NCBI GenBank assembly: GCA_001296005.1
Contig: LJHR01000009.1
Location: 310,001 to 374,000, forward strand
Source: an alpha proteobacterium AAP38
Lineage (GTDB): Bacteria > Pseudomonadota > Alphaproteobacteria > Azospirillales > Azospirillaceae
DNA: 64,000 bases
Direction: 5' to 3'
Below are positions 18,084 through 26,516 of this stretch, piece by piece; position 1 is the first letter of the stretch, and each line of letters begins with the position of its first letter. The notes under the pieces were generated by a model. That model was not told where the DNA came from and searched no databases. It was given only the letters and a program-made list of their open reading frames with translations. The position numbers and the translations under genes were made by a program.

Positions 18084-19301
18084 TCAGTCAAGTAGTTCTT
18101 CTTCATGGGAGCCGAAGAACTCATAACGAATCCGGTCCGCCGGCACTCCAGCGGCCCGCAAACCCTTGATCATGCTGGCCATGAAGCCTTTGGGACCGCA
18201 GACCATGAAGTCGGCGTCATGGGCCTGGGGCAGGGCGGCGATGGCGGCGGGGTCGATGCGACCCGCCATGTCATGGTCAGTGCCGATCCGATCATATTCT
18301 GCCACCTGCTCATAAAAGATGCTGACCGACAGGTTGGCATGGGTTTGGGCCAGATCGCGCAGGCGGGGGCCGAAGGCATGGTGGGCACGGTCGCGCACGG
18401 CCTGAAACAGGTGCAGGGGGCGCACCGATCCGGCGGCCAGTTCCGCTTCCGCGATGGACAGCATCGGCGTGATACCGACCCCGCCGGCCAGAAGGAACAA
18501 GGGCTTGTTCCCGTCCGGTGCGGTGAAGCTGCCTGCCGGCGGTGCCACCTCCACCACATCGCCGACCGACAGATGGCGATGCAGGAAGCTGGACCCCAGA
18601 CCGTCGGGTACGCCGGCCTCGGGTGCCGTCTCATGCTTCACGGAGATGCGGTAGGAGCGGGCATTGGGGGCGCCCGACAGGCTGTAATGGCGCAGCAGCG
18701 ATCCATGGCCCGGCACGTTCAGGCGCAGGGTCAGGTACTGGCCGGGGCGGAAGGACAGGATGGCGCCGCCATCCTCCGGTTCCAGATGCAGGCTGCGGAT
18801 CACCTGGCTTTCCGTAACGGCGTCCACCACCTTGAACCGGCGCCATCCGTACCAGCCGCCGGGCGCACCGGCGCTGTCGCGATACTTCGCCTGTTCCACG
18901 CTCACGAAAATGTCGCGCAGAGCCATCCAGGCCTCGGTCCAGGCATGCAGGATGGCGGGCGTGGCGGCACTGCCCAGCACTTCCGCGACGGAACCCAGCA
19001 GGTTGGTGCCGACAATGTCATAATGATAGGGCTGCACATGCAGGCTGACATGGCGTTCCGCGATGCGCTCCACCGCGGGGCCCAGGGCCGCCAGATTGTC
19101 GATATTGTCGGCATAGGCGGCAACGGCACCAGCAAGTGCGCGGGCCTGGGTGCCATTGCGCTGATGCGTGGGGTCGAAAATGGCCCGGATGGCCGGATCA
19201 CGCAGCAGCTTCGCATACATGTGCCGCGTGATCGCTTCCCCATGCTGATGCATGACGGGGGCGGTGGATTTCACAATGGCGATGGTTTGGGCGGACAGCA
19301 T
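18084..19301 (-). CDS. hmp: Nitric oxide dioxygenase (flavohaemoglobin)
   Basis: Cytoplasmic enzyme converting NO plus O2 to nitrate using NADPH/NADH. The 405 residues hold a globin domain (1-140; proximal His84 in ERHVSLHV), an FAD domain with the binding motif RHYSLSG (204-210), and an NAD(P) domain with GGVGITPM (273-280) and VCGPKGFM. Length and domain order match Hmp. Divergent from nsrR, with two NsrR-like operators between, the nearer one 34 bp from this start. NO-induced derepression is the expected control. Confidence 0.95.
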   Translation of the reverse strand: MLSAQTIAIVKSTAPVMHQHGEAITRHMYAKLLRDPAIRAIFDPTHQRNGTQARALAGAVAAYADNIDNLAALGPAVERIAERHVSLHVQPYHYDIVGTNLLGSVAEVLGSAATPAILHAWTEAWMALRDIFVSVEQAKYRDSAGAPGGWYGWRRFKVVDAVTESQVIRSLHLEPEDGGAILSFRPGQYLTLRLNVPGHGSLLRHYSLSGAPNARSYRISVKHETAPEAGVPDGLGSSFLHRHLSVGDVVEVAPPAGSFTAPDGNKPLFLLAGGVGITPMLSIAEAELAAGSVRPLHLFQAVRDRAHHAFGPRLRDLAQTHANLSVSIFYEQVAEYDRIGTDHDMAGRIDPAAIAALPQAHDADFMVCGPKGFMASMIKGLRAAGVPADRIRYEFFGSHEEELLD

Positions 19302-19334
19302 CAGGTTCTCGCTTCACAGGGGGTCAGGACAGTA

Positions 19335-19357
19335 AAGATGCATCTGAAAAGCCTCTT
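19335..19357. promoter_or_regulatory. NsrR-like operator 1
   Basis: Two 11-bp half-sites, AAGATGCATCT and AAAAGCCTCTT, separated by one base. Against the enterobacterial NsrR consensus halves (AAGATGCATTT and AAATGCATCTT) I count 10 of 11 and 9 of 11 matches. It lies 33 bp from the hmp start, where it would overlap the promoter. Confidence 0.75.
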
Positions 19358-19375
19358 AACGTGCCCGATCTTGAA

Positions 19376-19398
19376 AAGCAATATTTTCAATGTATCTT
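19376..19398. promoter_or_regulatory. NsrR-like operator 2
   Basis: Second 11-1-11 element: AAGCAATATTT and CAATGTATCTT. The second half matches the NsrR consensus at 9 of 11 positions, the first at only 7. It lies about 100 bp before nsrR, so it may serve autoregulation. Confidence 0.55.
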
Positions 19399-19499
19399 TT
19401 GTTTCAGGCGCAGGCATGTCAGCCCTCCCGCCGCCAAGGCTTGTCCTGGCGTGGGCGCGGATGGCATGGAAGGCGTTCTGATCAAGGGGGGATGGGGCG

Positions 19500-19955
19500 A
19501 TGCGGCTGACCCGCTATACCGATTACGGATTGCGCGTGCTGCTTTATCTGGGGATGAAGCGCGAGGGCCTGTCCACGATCCCCGAGATTGCCAACCGCTA
19601 CGCCATTTCCGAAAACCACCTGACCAAGATCGTCAACGAACTGGGCCGGCTGGGCCATGTGCGCACCGTGCGGGGCCGCAATGGCGGTCTGGCGCTGGGC
19701 CGTCCGGCGGCGGAGATCAATCTGGGCGCCTTGGTGCGTCAGTTGGAAAATGACATGTCGCTGGTGGAATGTTTCGAGACGGGGAACACCTGCCCCATCA
19801 CCAGCGACTGCCGCCTGCAAAAGGTGCTGGGCAAAGCGCTCGCCGCCTTCCTGGCGGTGCTGGATGAGGTCACCCTGGCCGACCTGCTGGTGCAACCGGC
19901 GGGGATGATGCAGATGCTGGGGTTGGACGACCCGTCCACCCGACCGGTGGCATAA
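19500..19955 (+). CDS. nsrR: NO-sensing Rrf2 family repressor NsrR
   Basis: Iron-sulfur transcription repressor that releases DNA when NO damages its cluster. The 151 residues begin with the Rrf2 signature MRLTRYTDYGLRVLLYLG and a winged helix with ISENHLTKIVNELGRLGHV. The three cluster cysteines are visible at 91, 98 and 104 (CFETGNTCPITSDC). Position next to hmp, with matching operators between them, supports NsrR over IscR or RirA. Confidence 0.93.
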   Translation: MRLTRYTDYGLRVLLYLGMKREGLSTIPEIANRYAISENHLTKIVNELGRLGHVRTVRGRNGGLALGRPAAEINLGALVRQLENDMSLVECFETGNTCPITSDCRLQKVLGKALAAFLAVLDEVTLADLLVQPAGMMQMLGLDDPSTRPVA

Positions 19956-19989
19956 AGAAAACCCCGACCGCGTTGCCACGGCCGGGGTT
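19954..19989 (-). terminator. Terminator of icd, between convergent nsrR and icd
   Basis: Stem AACCCCGACCG/CGGCCGGGGTT (19960-19970 with 19979-19989, one mismatch). On the minus strand it runs into TTTTCTTT, so it serves icd; it may also slow nsrR transcripts from the other side. Confidence 0.85.
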
Positions 19990-20021
19990 ACTCACATCGT
20001 CAAACCTGTATTTGCCGGCGC

Positions 20022-21239
20022 TTACTTGGCGCGGGCTGCCTTCAGGTTGTCGTCCAGCTTGGCCAGGAAGTCCTGGGTGGTCAGCCACTTCTGGTCCGGG
20101 CCGATCAGGGTGGCCAGGTCCTTGGTCATGTAGCCGTCTTCCACGGTCTCCACGCAGACGCGTTCCAGGGTCTTGGCGAAGTCGACGACATCCGGGGTGT
20201 TGTCGAACTTGCCGCGATAGGTGAGGCCCTGGGTCCAGGCGAAGATGCTGGCGATCGGGTTGGTGGAGGTCGGCTTCCCCTTCTGATGGTCGCGATAGTG
20301 ACGGGTCACGGTGCCGTGGGCGGCTTCCGCTTCGACCGTCTTGCCATCGGGGGTCATCAGGACGGACGTCATCAGGCCCAGAGAGCCGAAGCCCTGCGCC
20401 ACCAGATCCGACTGCACGTCGCCGTCATAGTTCTTGGCGGCCCACAGGAAGTTGCCCGACCACTTGAGGGCCGAGGCCACCATGTCGTCGATCAGGCGGT
20501 GTTCATAGGTGATGCCGGCGGCCTTGAACTTGTCCACGAACTCGGCCTGGAACACTTCCTCGAACAGGTCCTTGAAACGACCGTCATAGGCCTTCAGGAT
20601 CGTGTTCTTGGTGGACAGGTACACGGGGTAACCGCGCAGCAGGCCATAGTTCATGCAGGCGCGCGCAAAGCCGCGGATCGATTCGTCCACGTTGTACATG
20701 CCCATGGCAACGCCCGGCCCGTCGAAATCGAACACGGTGTGGCGGATGTTGCTGGTGCCGTCGGCGCTGGTGAAGGTGATCGACAGGCGGCCCGCACCGG
20801 GGATGATGAAGTCCGTAGCCTTGTACTGGTCACCGAAGGCATGACGGCCGATGACGATGGGCTGGGTCCAGCCCGGCACCAGGCGCGGCACGTTCTTGCA
20901 GATGATCGGCTCACGGAACACCGTGCCGCCCAGGATGTTGCGGATCGTGCCGTTGGGCGACTTCCACATCTGCTTCAGATTGAATTCCTTCACCCGCGCC
21001 TCGTCGGGGGTGATGGTGGCGCACTTCACGCCCACGCCGTAATGCTTGATGGCCTCGGCGGACTCGATGGTGACCTTGTCGTCCGTGGCATCACGGTGCT
21101 CGACACCCAGGTCGTAATATTTCAGGTCCACGTCCAGATACGGAAGGATCAGGCGGTCCTTGATGAACTGCCAGATCACGCGGGTCATTTCGTCGCCATC
21201 AATTTCCACGATCGGATTGACGACTTTGATCTTCGACAT
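20022..21239 (-). CDS. icd: NADP-dependent isocitrate dehydrogenase
   Basis: TCA-cycle enzyme oxidising isocitrate to 2-oxoglutarate and CO2 with NADP. The 405-residue form is the eukaryote-like type: [20 protein letters not shown] at the N-terminus, [20 protein letters not shown] (substrate loop) and [20 protein letters not shown] near the end. Alphaproteobacteria usually carry this subtype. The 160 bp before the next gene hold no other open reading frame. Confidence 0.96.
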   Translation of the reverse strand: MSKIKVVNPIVEIDGDEMTRVIWQFIKDRLILPYLDVDLKYYDLGVEHRDATDDKVTIESAEAIKHYGVGVKCATITPDEARVKEFNLKQMWKSPNGTIRNILGGTVFREPIICKNVPRLVPGWTQPIVIGRHAFGDQYKATDFIIPGAGRLSITFTSADGTSNIRHTVFDFDGPGVAMGMYNVDESIRGFARACMNYGLLRGYPVYLSTKNTILKAYDGRFKDLFEEVFQAEFVDKFKAAGITYEHRLIDDMVASALKWSGNFLWAAKNYDGDVQSDLVAQGFGSLGLMTSVLMTPDGKTVEAEAAHGTVTRHYRDHQKGKPTSTNPIASIFAWTQGLTYRGKFDNTPDVVDFAKTLERVCVETVEDGYMTKDLATLIGPDQKWLTTQDFLAKLDDNLKAARAK

Positions 21240-21399
21240 GGGGGCGCTCTCCCAGGGGTGAAAGGTACCGGCGGCGATCCAGCGTCCGGCCCGGCGGTGT
21301 CAATAAAGCCCATTCACGACTGGGTCGCAACCGGGCCTGCTCGGGTAATTTTCGTTCGGAATGCGGGGCTGGCCTGCGACAAAGGCAAAGCCCGCACCC

Positions 21400-21999
21400 T
21401 CACATGCGATCTGTTTGAACCTTATGCGCCGCCTCCTTCAGGCGGGCAAGCAGATCGACGGCTTCTTCCACACTGTCCACCACGTGGTACAGCCGGTCTT
21501 CTGCACCGGGCAGGTTCGGCTTGCGCATGAAGCCCGTCTCGGTCATGTGCTCCATCAAGGCGATCAGCGGGTTCCAGAAACCGTCTGTATTGATGATGAC
21601 CACCGGCTTGCCATGCAGGCGCAATTGCCGCCAGGTGATGATCTCGAACATTTCGTCCAGGGTGCCGATGCCGCCGGGCAGGATGATGAAGGCGTCGGAT
21701 CGCTCCACCATCATCTGCTTGCGGATATGCATGCTCTCCACAACGATCAGTTCGGTCAGGCCGGTATGGTCCACTTCGTACCGCTTGATATGGTCGGGGA
21801 TGATGCCCAAGACCTTGGCGCCACCCTTCAGGCCGGCATCGGCGACGATGCCCATCAGGCCGACGCGCCCGCCGCCATAGACGATATCGTAACCGTTGGC
21901 GGCCAGCAGCGACCCGGTGCGGTGCGCCGCCTCCTTATAGCTGTCGGCGACGAAGTCGGAGGAACCGCAATAAACACAGACCGATTTGATGGACGACAT
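21400..21999 (-). CDS. LOG family protein (cytokinin riboside phosphoribohydrolase-like)
   Basis: 199-residue enzyme of the Lonely Guy family, once called lysine decarboxylase-like; members hydrolyse nucleoside 5'-monophosphates such as AMP to base and ribose 5-phosphate. It shows SVCVYCGSSD at the N-terminus, YGGGRVGLMG, and the diagnostic LPGGIGTLDEMFE with nearby catalytic Arg and Glu. The start at 21999 gives the usual family length; the frame is open further upstream without coding support. Divergent from the cytochrome c' gene. Confidence 0.9.
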   Translation of the reverse strand: MSSIKSVCVYCGSSDFVADSYKEAAHRTGSLLAANGYDIVYGGGRVGLMGIVADAGLKGGAKVLGIIPDHIKRYEVDHTGLTELIVVESMHIRKQMMVERSDAFIILPGGIGTLDEMFEIITWRQLRLHGKPVVIINTDGFWNPLIALMEHMTETGFMRKPNLPGAEDRLYHVVDSVEEAVDLLARLKEAAHKVQTDRM

Positions 22000-22249
22000 G
22001 GGTGAACACTTTCCTGACCTGACCGGGCGGCACCCCTGTGGTGCTGCTTGCAAACGGACCTCGACAACGGGCACTCTCCGCTTCGTGCGAAATGGGTGCG
22101 CTGTCGATCCCTTCGGCCCTACACCATCTGTTGACGGGACACAAGCGCACCCCATCTCCAAAGGTGACGTCCTTCATCGGACGGCGCCCCATGTCACCCC
22201 CGGCCCGGGCCGTCTCTGGCGCCCCTGGCGATCTGATGGAGGATTTCGA

Positions 22250-22717
22250 GTGATCAATCATCGTTTCGGCGCGGTTGCCGCCGGTATTATCGCTGCGGCC
22301 AGCCTGACCGGCTTCGTGGTCACCGCCCAGGCCCAGGACCCGACGGCTGTGATCGACGCCCGTAAGGCCGAGTTGAAGAAGGCCGGTGGCGCCACCAAGA
22401 CCATCGGTGCCTTCCTGAAGGATGGCACCGGCACCGTGGCCGACGTGCAGGCCGCCGCTGCCACCATCGATGGTGTTGCCAAGGCCTTCCCGAATTGGTG
22501 GCCGGCCGGCACCGCCGTGGGTGTCGCCAAGAGCGAGGCGAAGCCTGAAATCTGGACCAAGGCCGACGATTTCAAGGCCAAGACCGTCGCCTTCCAGACC
22601 GAAGCCGCTTCCCTGGTGAAGGTTGCCGCCGGTGGCGACAAGGCCGCCATCGGTGCGCAGTTCGGCAAGACGGTGGGCACCTGCAAGACCTGCCACGAGT
22701 CTTATCGCGCCGACTGA
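22250..22717 (+). CDS. Cytochrome c' (class II)
   Basis: Periplasmic high-spin haem protein that binds NO and related small ligands. The 155-residue precursor has a signal peptide (about 1-28, VTAQAQ) and a four-helix bundle ending in the class II haem motif CKTCH at 145-149, six residues from the C-terminus. The start is GTG at 22250, chosen for a GGAGG site seven bases upstream and because it gives the signal peptide. Followed by a cytochrome b561 gene, a common pairing. The NO-responsive hmp-nsrR pair lies 2.3 kb away. Confidence 0.92.
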   Translation: MINHRFGAVAAGIIAAASLTGFVVTAQAQDPTAVIDARKAELKKAGGATKTIGAFLKDGTGTVADVQAAAATIDGVAKAFPNWWPAGTAVGVAKSEAKPEIWTKADDFKAKTVAFQTEAASLVKVAAGGDKAAIGAQFGKTVGTCKTCHESYRAD

Positions 22718-22789
22718 TAATGTCCGGCCCGGCCCCTGTTCATGATTGAACGGGGGCCGGTTCCCGCCCCTGCCGTGGGAGATCGGCTT

Positions 22790-23443
22790 ATGCGTAAAAT
22801 ATTGGTCTGGGATCTGCCCACGCGGCTGTTCCACTGGCTGTTGGTTCTTTGTATCGCCGGCGCCTGGATCACGGGCGAGCGTGATGCCTATGATTGGCAC
22901 ATGCGCTTCGGCTATGCCGTGCTGGCCCTGGTGCTGTTCCGCCTCATCTGGGGGCTGGTGGGCAGCGAGACGGCGCGGTTTGCCAGTTTCGTGCGTGGCC
23001 CCGCCGCCATCCGCCATCATCTTGATGAACTGCGCCGGCCCGGTCGGCTGCCCCCGCATGCCGGGCATAATGCGCTGGGTGCGCTGGCCGTTCTGGGCCT
23101 GCTGGCACTGGTCGCGTTGCAGGCGGGATCGGGCCTGTTCACCAGTGACGGGGTGCTGACCGATGGTCCGCTGGTGGAACATGTCAGCGGGTCCTTCGCG
23201 GCCCTGGCCCGCACCATCCATCTGAAGAATTTCGATCTGCTGCTGATCCTGATCGGGCTGCATGTCGCGGCCATCCTGGCCTATGCCCTGTTCAAGCGGC
23301 TGGATCTGGTGCGGCCCATGCTGACGGGGCGGGCCGCACTGCCGGGGAACATTCCGGCTCCCCGGATCGTTTCCCTTGTCCGCGCCATCCTTGTCGCGGC
23401 AATATCGGCATCTGCCATCTGGGCGCTGGTCCGCTACGCCTGA
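22790..23443 (+). CDS. Cytochrome b561 family protein
   Basis: 217-residue inner-membrane di-haem b protein, presumed electron partner of the preceding cytochrome c'. Four hydrophobic helices with histidines in RLFHWLLVL, DWHMRFGYAVL and LLILIGLHVAAI supply likely axial ligands. The start MRKILVWDLPTRLFHW is the conserved N-terminus of this family, so the ATG at 22790 was chosen over the open frame from 22742. Confidence 0.9.
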   Translation: MRKILVWDLPTRLFHWLLVLCIAGAWITGERDAYDWHMRFGYAVLALVLFRLIWGLVGSETARFASFVRGPAAIRHHLDELRRPGRLPPHAGHNALGALAVLGLLALVALQAGSGLFTSDGVLTDGPLVEHVSGSFAALARTIHLKNFDLLLILIGLHVAAILAYALFKRLDLVRPMLTGRAALPGNIPAPRIVSLVRAILVAAISASAIWALVRYA

Positions 23444-23506
23444 CCAATCTGGCCCGCCGTTGCCGCGCCCTTTCCCGTTCCGGGGCACAAGAAAGGTTTT
23501 CCGCCT

Positions 23507-24475
23507 GTGAACCGCAAGCTTCTGATCCCCATCGCCGTTCTGGCCGTCGCCATTGTGGGCATCGCCGCGTGGCAGCTTCAGGCACCGGGCACCGGCGGAT
23601 CATCCAAGCCATCGGCGCAGGCCCCGGCAGCGAAAAAGGCCAGCCTGCCGGCCTTTGACGTGGTGCGGGTGGAGCCGACGGGAACCGCCGTCATCGCGGG
23701 CCGCGCGGTACCGGGGACCAAGGTGAATATCCTGGACGGGGACAAGCTGTTGGGCACCGTCACCGCCGATGCGCGCGGTGAGTGGGTGTTCTTGCCGCCC
23801 GACGCGCTGCCCCCCGGTGCCCGCGAACTGCGCCTGGAACAGGTGGCCGGCGACGGCACCGTGACCAAGGGGGAGGCGACCGTGGTCCTGGCCGTGCCGG
23901 AGCGCGACCGTGATCTGGCGGGCCGCAAGGGCGATGGCGATGCCCTGGCGGTGCTGTCCGGCAAGGATGGCAGCCGGGTTCTGCAGGCCCCGCGCAGCCT
24001 GTCGCAGGGTGGCGCCCCCCGTCCGGCGGGGGAGGTCACCATCGACACCGTCGATTATGACCGTGGCGGCAAGGTCAGCGTGGGCGGACAGGCCAAGCCC
24101 GGTACCGAAGTGATGCTGTACCTCCAGAACTCCCTGGTTGGTCGCGCCAAGGTGGGGGATGACGGACGCTGGTCCATCACGCCGGACCGCGTGTTCGATG
24201 ATGGCCAATATAGCCTGCGCATCGATCAGGTCGGCCCCGACAGCAAGGTGATCAGCCGGGCCGAGGTGAATTTCAGCAAGCTGCCGATCCCCGAACAGGC
24301 CCTGGCCGGTCGTGCGGTCGTGGTGGTGCCGGGCAACAATCTCTGGGCCATCGCGCGCCGGTCCTATGGCGAGGGCATTCGCTACACGGTGATTTTTGAG
24401 GCCAACCAGGGCCAGATCCGCGACCCCGACCTGATCTATCCGGGCCAGATTTTCCTGGTCCCGGACGCGAAGTGA
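23507..24475 (+). CDS. LysM domain protein with Ig-like repeats
   Basis: 322-residue envelope protein starting with GTG at 23507. An N-terminal membrane anchor (about 4-22) is followed by an Ala/Pro/Lys linker, two similar beta-sandwich repeats (about 48-120 and 170-248; compare AGRAVPGTKVNILDGDKLLG with GGQAKPGTEVMLYLQNSLVG) and a C-terminal LysM domain (about 263-320; GNNLWAIARRSYGEG, YPGQIFLVPDAK). LysM binds peptidoglycan, so the protein probably bridges membrane and cell wall. Enzymatic residues are not evident. Confidence 0.85.
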   Translation: MNRKLLIPIAVLAVAIVGIAAWQLQAPGTGGSSKPSAQAPAAKKASLPAFDVVRVEPTGTAVIAGRAVPGTKVNILDGDKLLGTVTADARGEWVFLPPDALPPGARELRLEQVAGDGTVTKGEATVVLAVPERDRDLAGRKGDGDALAVLSGKDGSRVLQAPRSLSQGGAPRPAGEVTIDTVDYDRGGKVSVGGQAKPGTEVMLYLQNSLVGRAKVGDDGRWSITPDRVFDDGQYSLRIDQVGPDSKVISRAEVNFSKLPIPEQALAGRAVVVVPGNNLWAIARRSYGEGIRYTVIFEANQGQIRDPDLIYPGQIFLVPDAK

Positions 24476-24494
24476 GCGGGGGCAGGGGGGCGCT

Positions 24495-24878
24495 GTGCAC
24501 ACCACCAACTACACCAACACCCTGATCACCGTCTCCTCCGACTGCCCCGTCACCGCCGGCACCCCACCGGCCAAGCCCGGCACCGTGGCCGACCGCCAAT
24601 ACGCCCTGCTGCGCGACGCCCCCTACGCAATGACCTCCGACGAACTGCTGCTGGCCGTGGAATGCGACCGCAAGGGACCGGTGACAGCGGAAAGCTTCTT
24701 CGCCAAAGCCCAGGCCTGCCTGCGCGCCTCCCCGCTGGTCAAGAAACAGGGCTATGGCCTACACCATGACGCGGCGGGCCGGGTGGCGCTGGTGGCGATG
24801 GAGAGCGACGCGTATGCGCGGCTGCTGGCGGATGCGGCGGTGGTGAAGCGGGCGGGGATGCGGAGTGGGCGGGGGTAG
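24495..24878 (+). CDS. DUF6157-like hypothetical protein
   Basis: 127-residue soluble protein starting with GTG at 24495. It begins MHTTNYTNTLITVSSDCPVT and contains QYALLRDAPYAMTSDELL, CLRASPLVKKQGYGLHHD and VALVAMESDAYARLL, a pattern I associate with the DUF6157 family; this rests on memory of the family, not a search. Function unknown. It is the last high-GC gene before the AT-rich island. Confidence 0.75.
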   Translation: MHTTNYTNTLITVSSDCPVTAGTPPAKPGTVADRQYALLRDAPYAMTSDELLLAVECDRKGPVTAESFFAKAQACLRASPLVKKQGYGLHHDAAGRVALVAMESDAYARLLADAAVVKRAGMRSGRG

Positions 24879-25007
24879 GGGGCGGAAGCGGACAAGCTGA
24901 ATTAGTAAGCAGATGTGACAAAGCAGATCTTCAGCTTACGTGTAATGTAGTCGTAAATTTGTTATTATTTCATTCTTTTTAAAATGCTAATTTTCAATGA
25001 AAGAATT

Positions 25008-25409
25008 TTACAAAATTTTCACCATTGCAAAAAAAATCATACTAATAATTAGACCGTAAAATATAATCAGTGTTTTTGAGAAGAATACACTGAAGATATC
25101 TGGGACAGATTGTTTCACGATATCTGTATTTAATGTAAAGTGATCGCTGGGAATTTTTCCATACGCTATCTCTTCGTAGAGTTTACGAAATAATCTCTCC
25201 TGATGAAGAATAAAAGCGTCCAGGAACCAGAACATAAAAACAGGAAAATATGCCAATAATACAAGGGGCTTATTTGAATCTTTACTAGATAGGGCAAAAA
25301 TAGCAGCAACCAACGTAACTCCCCACCCCTTGATCATAAATGAATTCGTTCCCATTCTCATTATGATGGACTGAATAAATCCTAGATGGGCGATTTTATC
25401 AGGGTTCAT
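25008..25409 (-). CDS. Small three-TM membrane protein paired with a TIR gene
   Basis: 133 residues, cytoplasmic N-terminal helix (about 1-25, HLGFIQSIIMRMGTNSF) then hydrophobic segments at about 26-42, 48-67 and 110-131, with a charged loop (ILHQERLFRKLYEEI) between the last two. No enzymatic motif. It starts 15 bp after the TIR gene behind a strong AAGAGGAGA site, so the two are almost certainly cotranslated. DNA is very AT-rich (15 G/C in the 60 bases at 25021). Inference: membrane effector or partner of the TIR protein, perhaps a pore, in a defence-like module. I do not recognise an experimentally characterised homologue. Confidence 0.85.
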   Translation of the reverse strand: MNPDKIAHLGFIQSIIMRMGTNSFMIKGWGVTLVAAIFALSSKDSNKPLVLLAYFPVFMFWFLDAFILHQERLFRKLYEEIAYGKIPSDHFTLNTDIVKQSVPDIFSVFFSKTLIIFYGLIISMIFFAMVKIL

Positions 25410-25424
25410 GGTATTGTTCTCCTC

Positions 25425-26204
25425 TTAAGTATCCATTTCATACAGCTTATCAAGGGCTTTCGCTCCAGTTATTTCCAAATATCTAGAAGAGCTTGTTCTA
25501 GATTTGCATGAATTATTCCACTGTCTTAAATCTGTGACGTTTATATTGGTTAAATGCTTCAAGCTGACTTCGTGCAAAATATGCACAGATTCTGTGTATC
25601 TTTCAAGGGAAGCCACAACTCTATGCGCAGAGGGTTCTCTTCTTTGAATTAGGCTTGTCATAGCTATTTCGGAATAAATCCATGGTGATTCTGTCGTTTT
25701 GCCATCTATATAGTCTTTGGACGAAATTGACTGTGGTGTATTGAGGAAAAATATGCACTCACATCTATCAATCATTTTTGTCAAGGCAACGGAAAGCATC
25801 ATATTAACGTGTGCTGCCGACCTGATCAGTTTCTCATAATCATAACTATCATTATTTGAATTTTTCCGAGAATATTCCTTATCAATCAGTTCTTGTAGAG
25901 TTCTGGAATACCCCCAAACACAAGAATCAATGAAGGACGTTAAGCCGAATTCTTTCTTCAGCCAGCCAGAAAGCCCGATAGCCATTTCCGCATCAGAATG
26001 TGAATGCGAAATAAAAACATTTGCATCAATTGACGGAAACCAACTCGCCGTAATTTTCGACGCAATCAATTTGCCATTTCTATCTTTAAACGAATCAAGA
26101 GTTTCTTTGACTCTCTTTTTTGTATCGACATGACTGATCTTGCCAACTTCAAGCCATTGATTAAACGCACTTTCTTCAATATCTAAATTGTATCCTCGAT
26201 ACAT
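25425..26204 (-). CDS. TIR-domain protein, candidate NAD-cleaving defence sensor
   Basis: About 259 residues. The TIR fold begins ANVFISHSHSDAEMAIGLSG (about 61-80), continues with LTSFIDSCVWGYSRTLQELI, a predicted strand CIFFLNTP, and SPWIYSEIAMTSLI, where Glu179 aligns by eye with the catalytic glutamate of TIR NADases (compare WVHKE in SARM1). An N-terminal helical part of about 60 residues precedes it. The start at 26204 was chosen over the ATG at 26213 because AGGAG is nine bases upstream of the former and abuts the latter. AT content far above flanking genes points to horizontal transfer. The role as a defence protein is inference. Confidence 0.82.
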   Translation of the reverse strand: MYRGYNLDIEESAFNQWLEVGKISHVDTKKRVKETLDSFKDRNGKLIASKITASWFPSIDANVFISHSHSDAEMAIGLSGWLKKEFGLTSFIDSCVWGYSRTLQELIDKEYSRKNSNNDSYDYEKLIRSAAHVNMMLSVALTKMIDRCECIFFLNTPQSISSKDYIDGKTTESPWIYSEIAMTSLIQRREPSAHRVVASLERYTESVHILHEVSLKHLTNINVTDLRQWNNSCKSRTSSSRYLEITGAKALDKLYEMDT

Positions 26205-26516
26205 ATTCTGCATCTCCTAGTGCAAACGGGCTGCCATTCACCCTCATGCATATGAGTTAAAGCATCCTTATCTGAAAGTGCAAGGGGTTAAATCCGGTCG
26301 TGAGTAGAGGCTACGGTCACGTTAAAGGTGCCCCCAGAAGGTGGGGGCCCACAATGACCCCCGGCTTATGGATTTTATGATTCTCGCGTTCCGGCCAAGC
26401 GCTAACAGCAGACCCGTGACTCGGCCCTGGGCTGCGCTTGCGAATGACCGCTCATCGAAATTGGCATCGATCTACCGGACGCCCGACTTGGGGCGCTAAG
26501 CGGTCCTTACCACCCC
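26205..26516. other. Non-coding stretch upstream of the TIR gene
   Basis: About 310 bp without a supported gene. It holds the TIR promoter region, a GCCCCC/GGGGGC hairpin (about 26330-26348) and a segment of intermediate composition that joins the AT-rich island to normal high-GC DNA. I see no terminal repeats, tRNA fragment or transposase remnant that would explain the island's arrival. Confidence 0.6.

Noticed and set aside
24894-24937. Inverted repeat AAGCTGAA/TTCAGCTT at the edge of the AT-rich island
   Set aside because: Considered as an insertion-element end, but no matching copy occurs at the other edge and no target duplication is visible.
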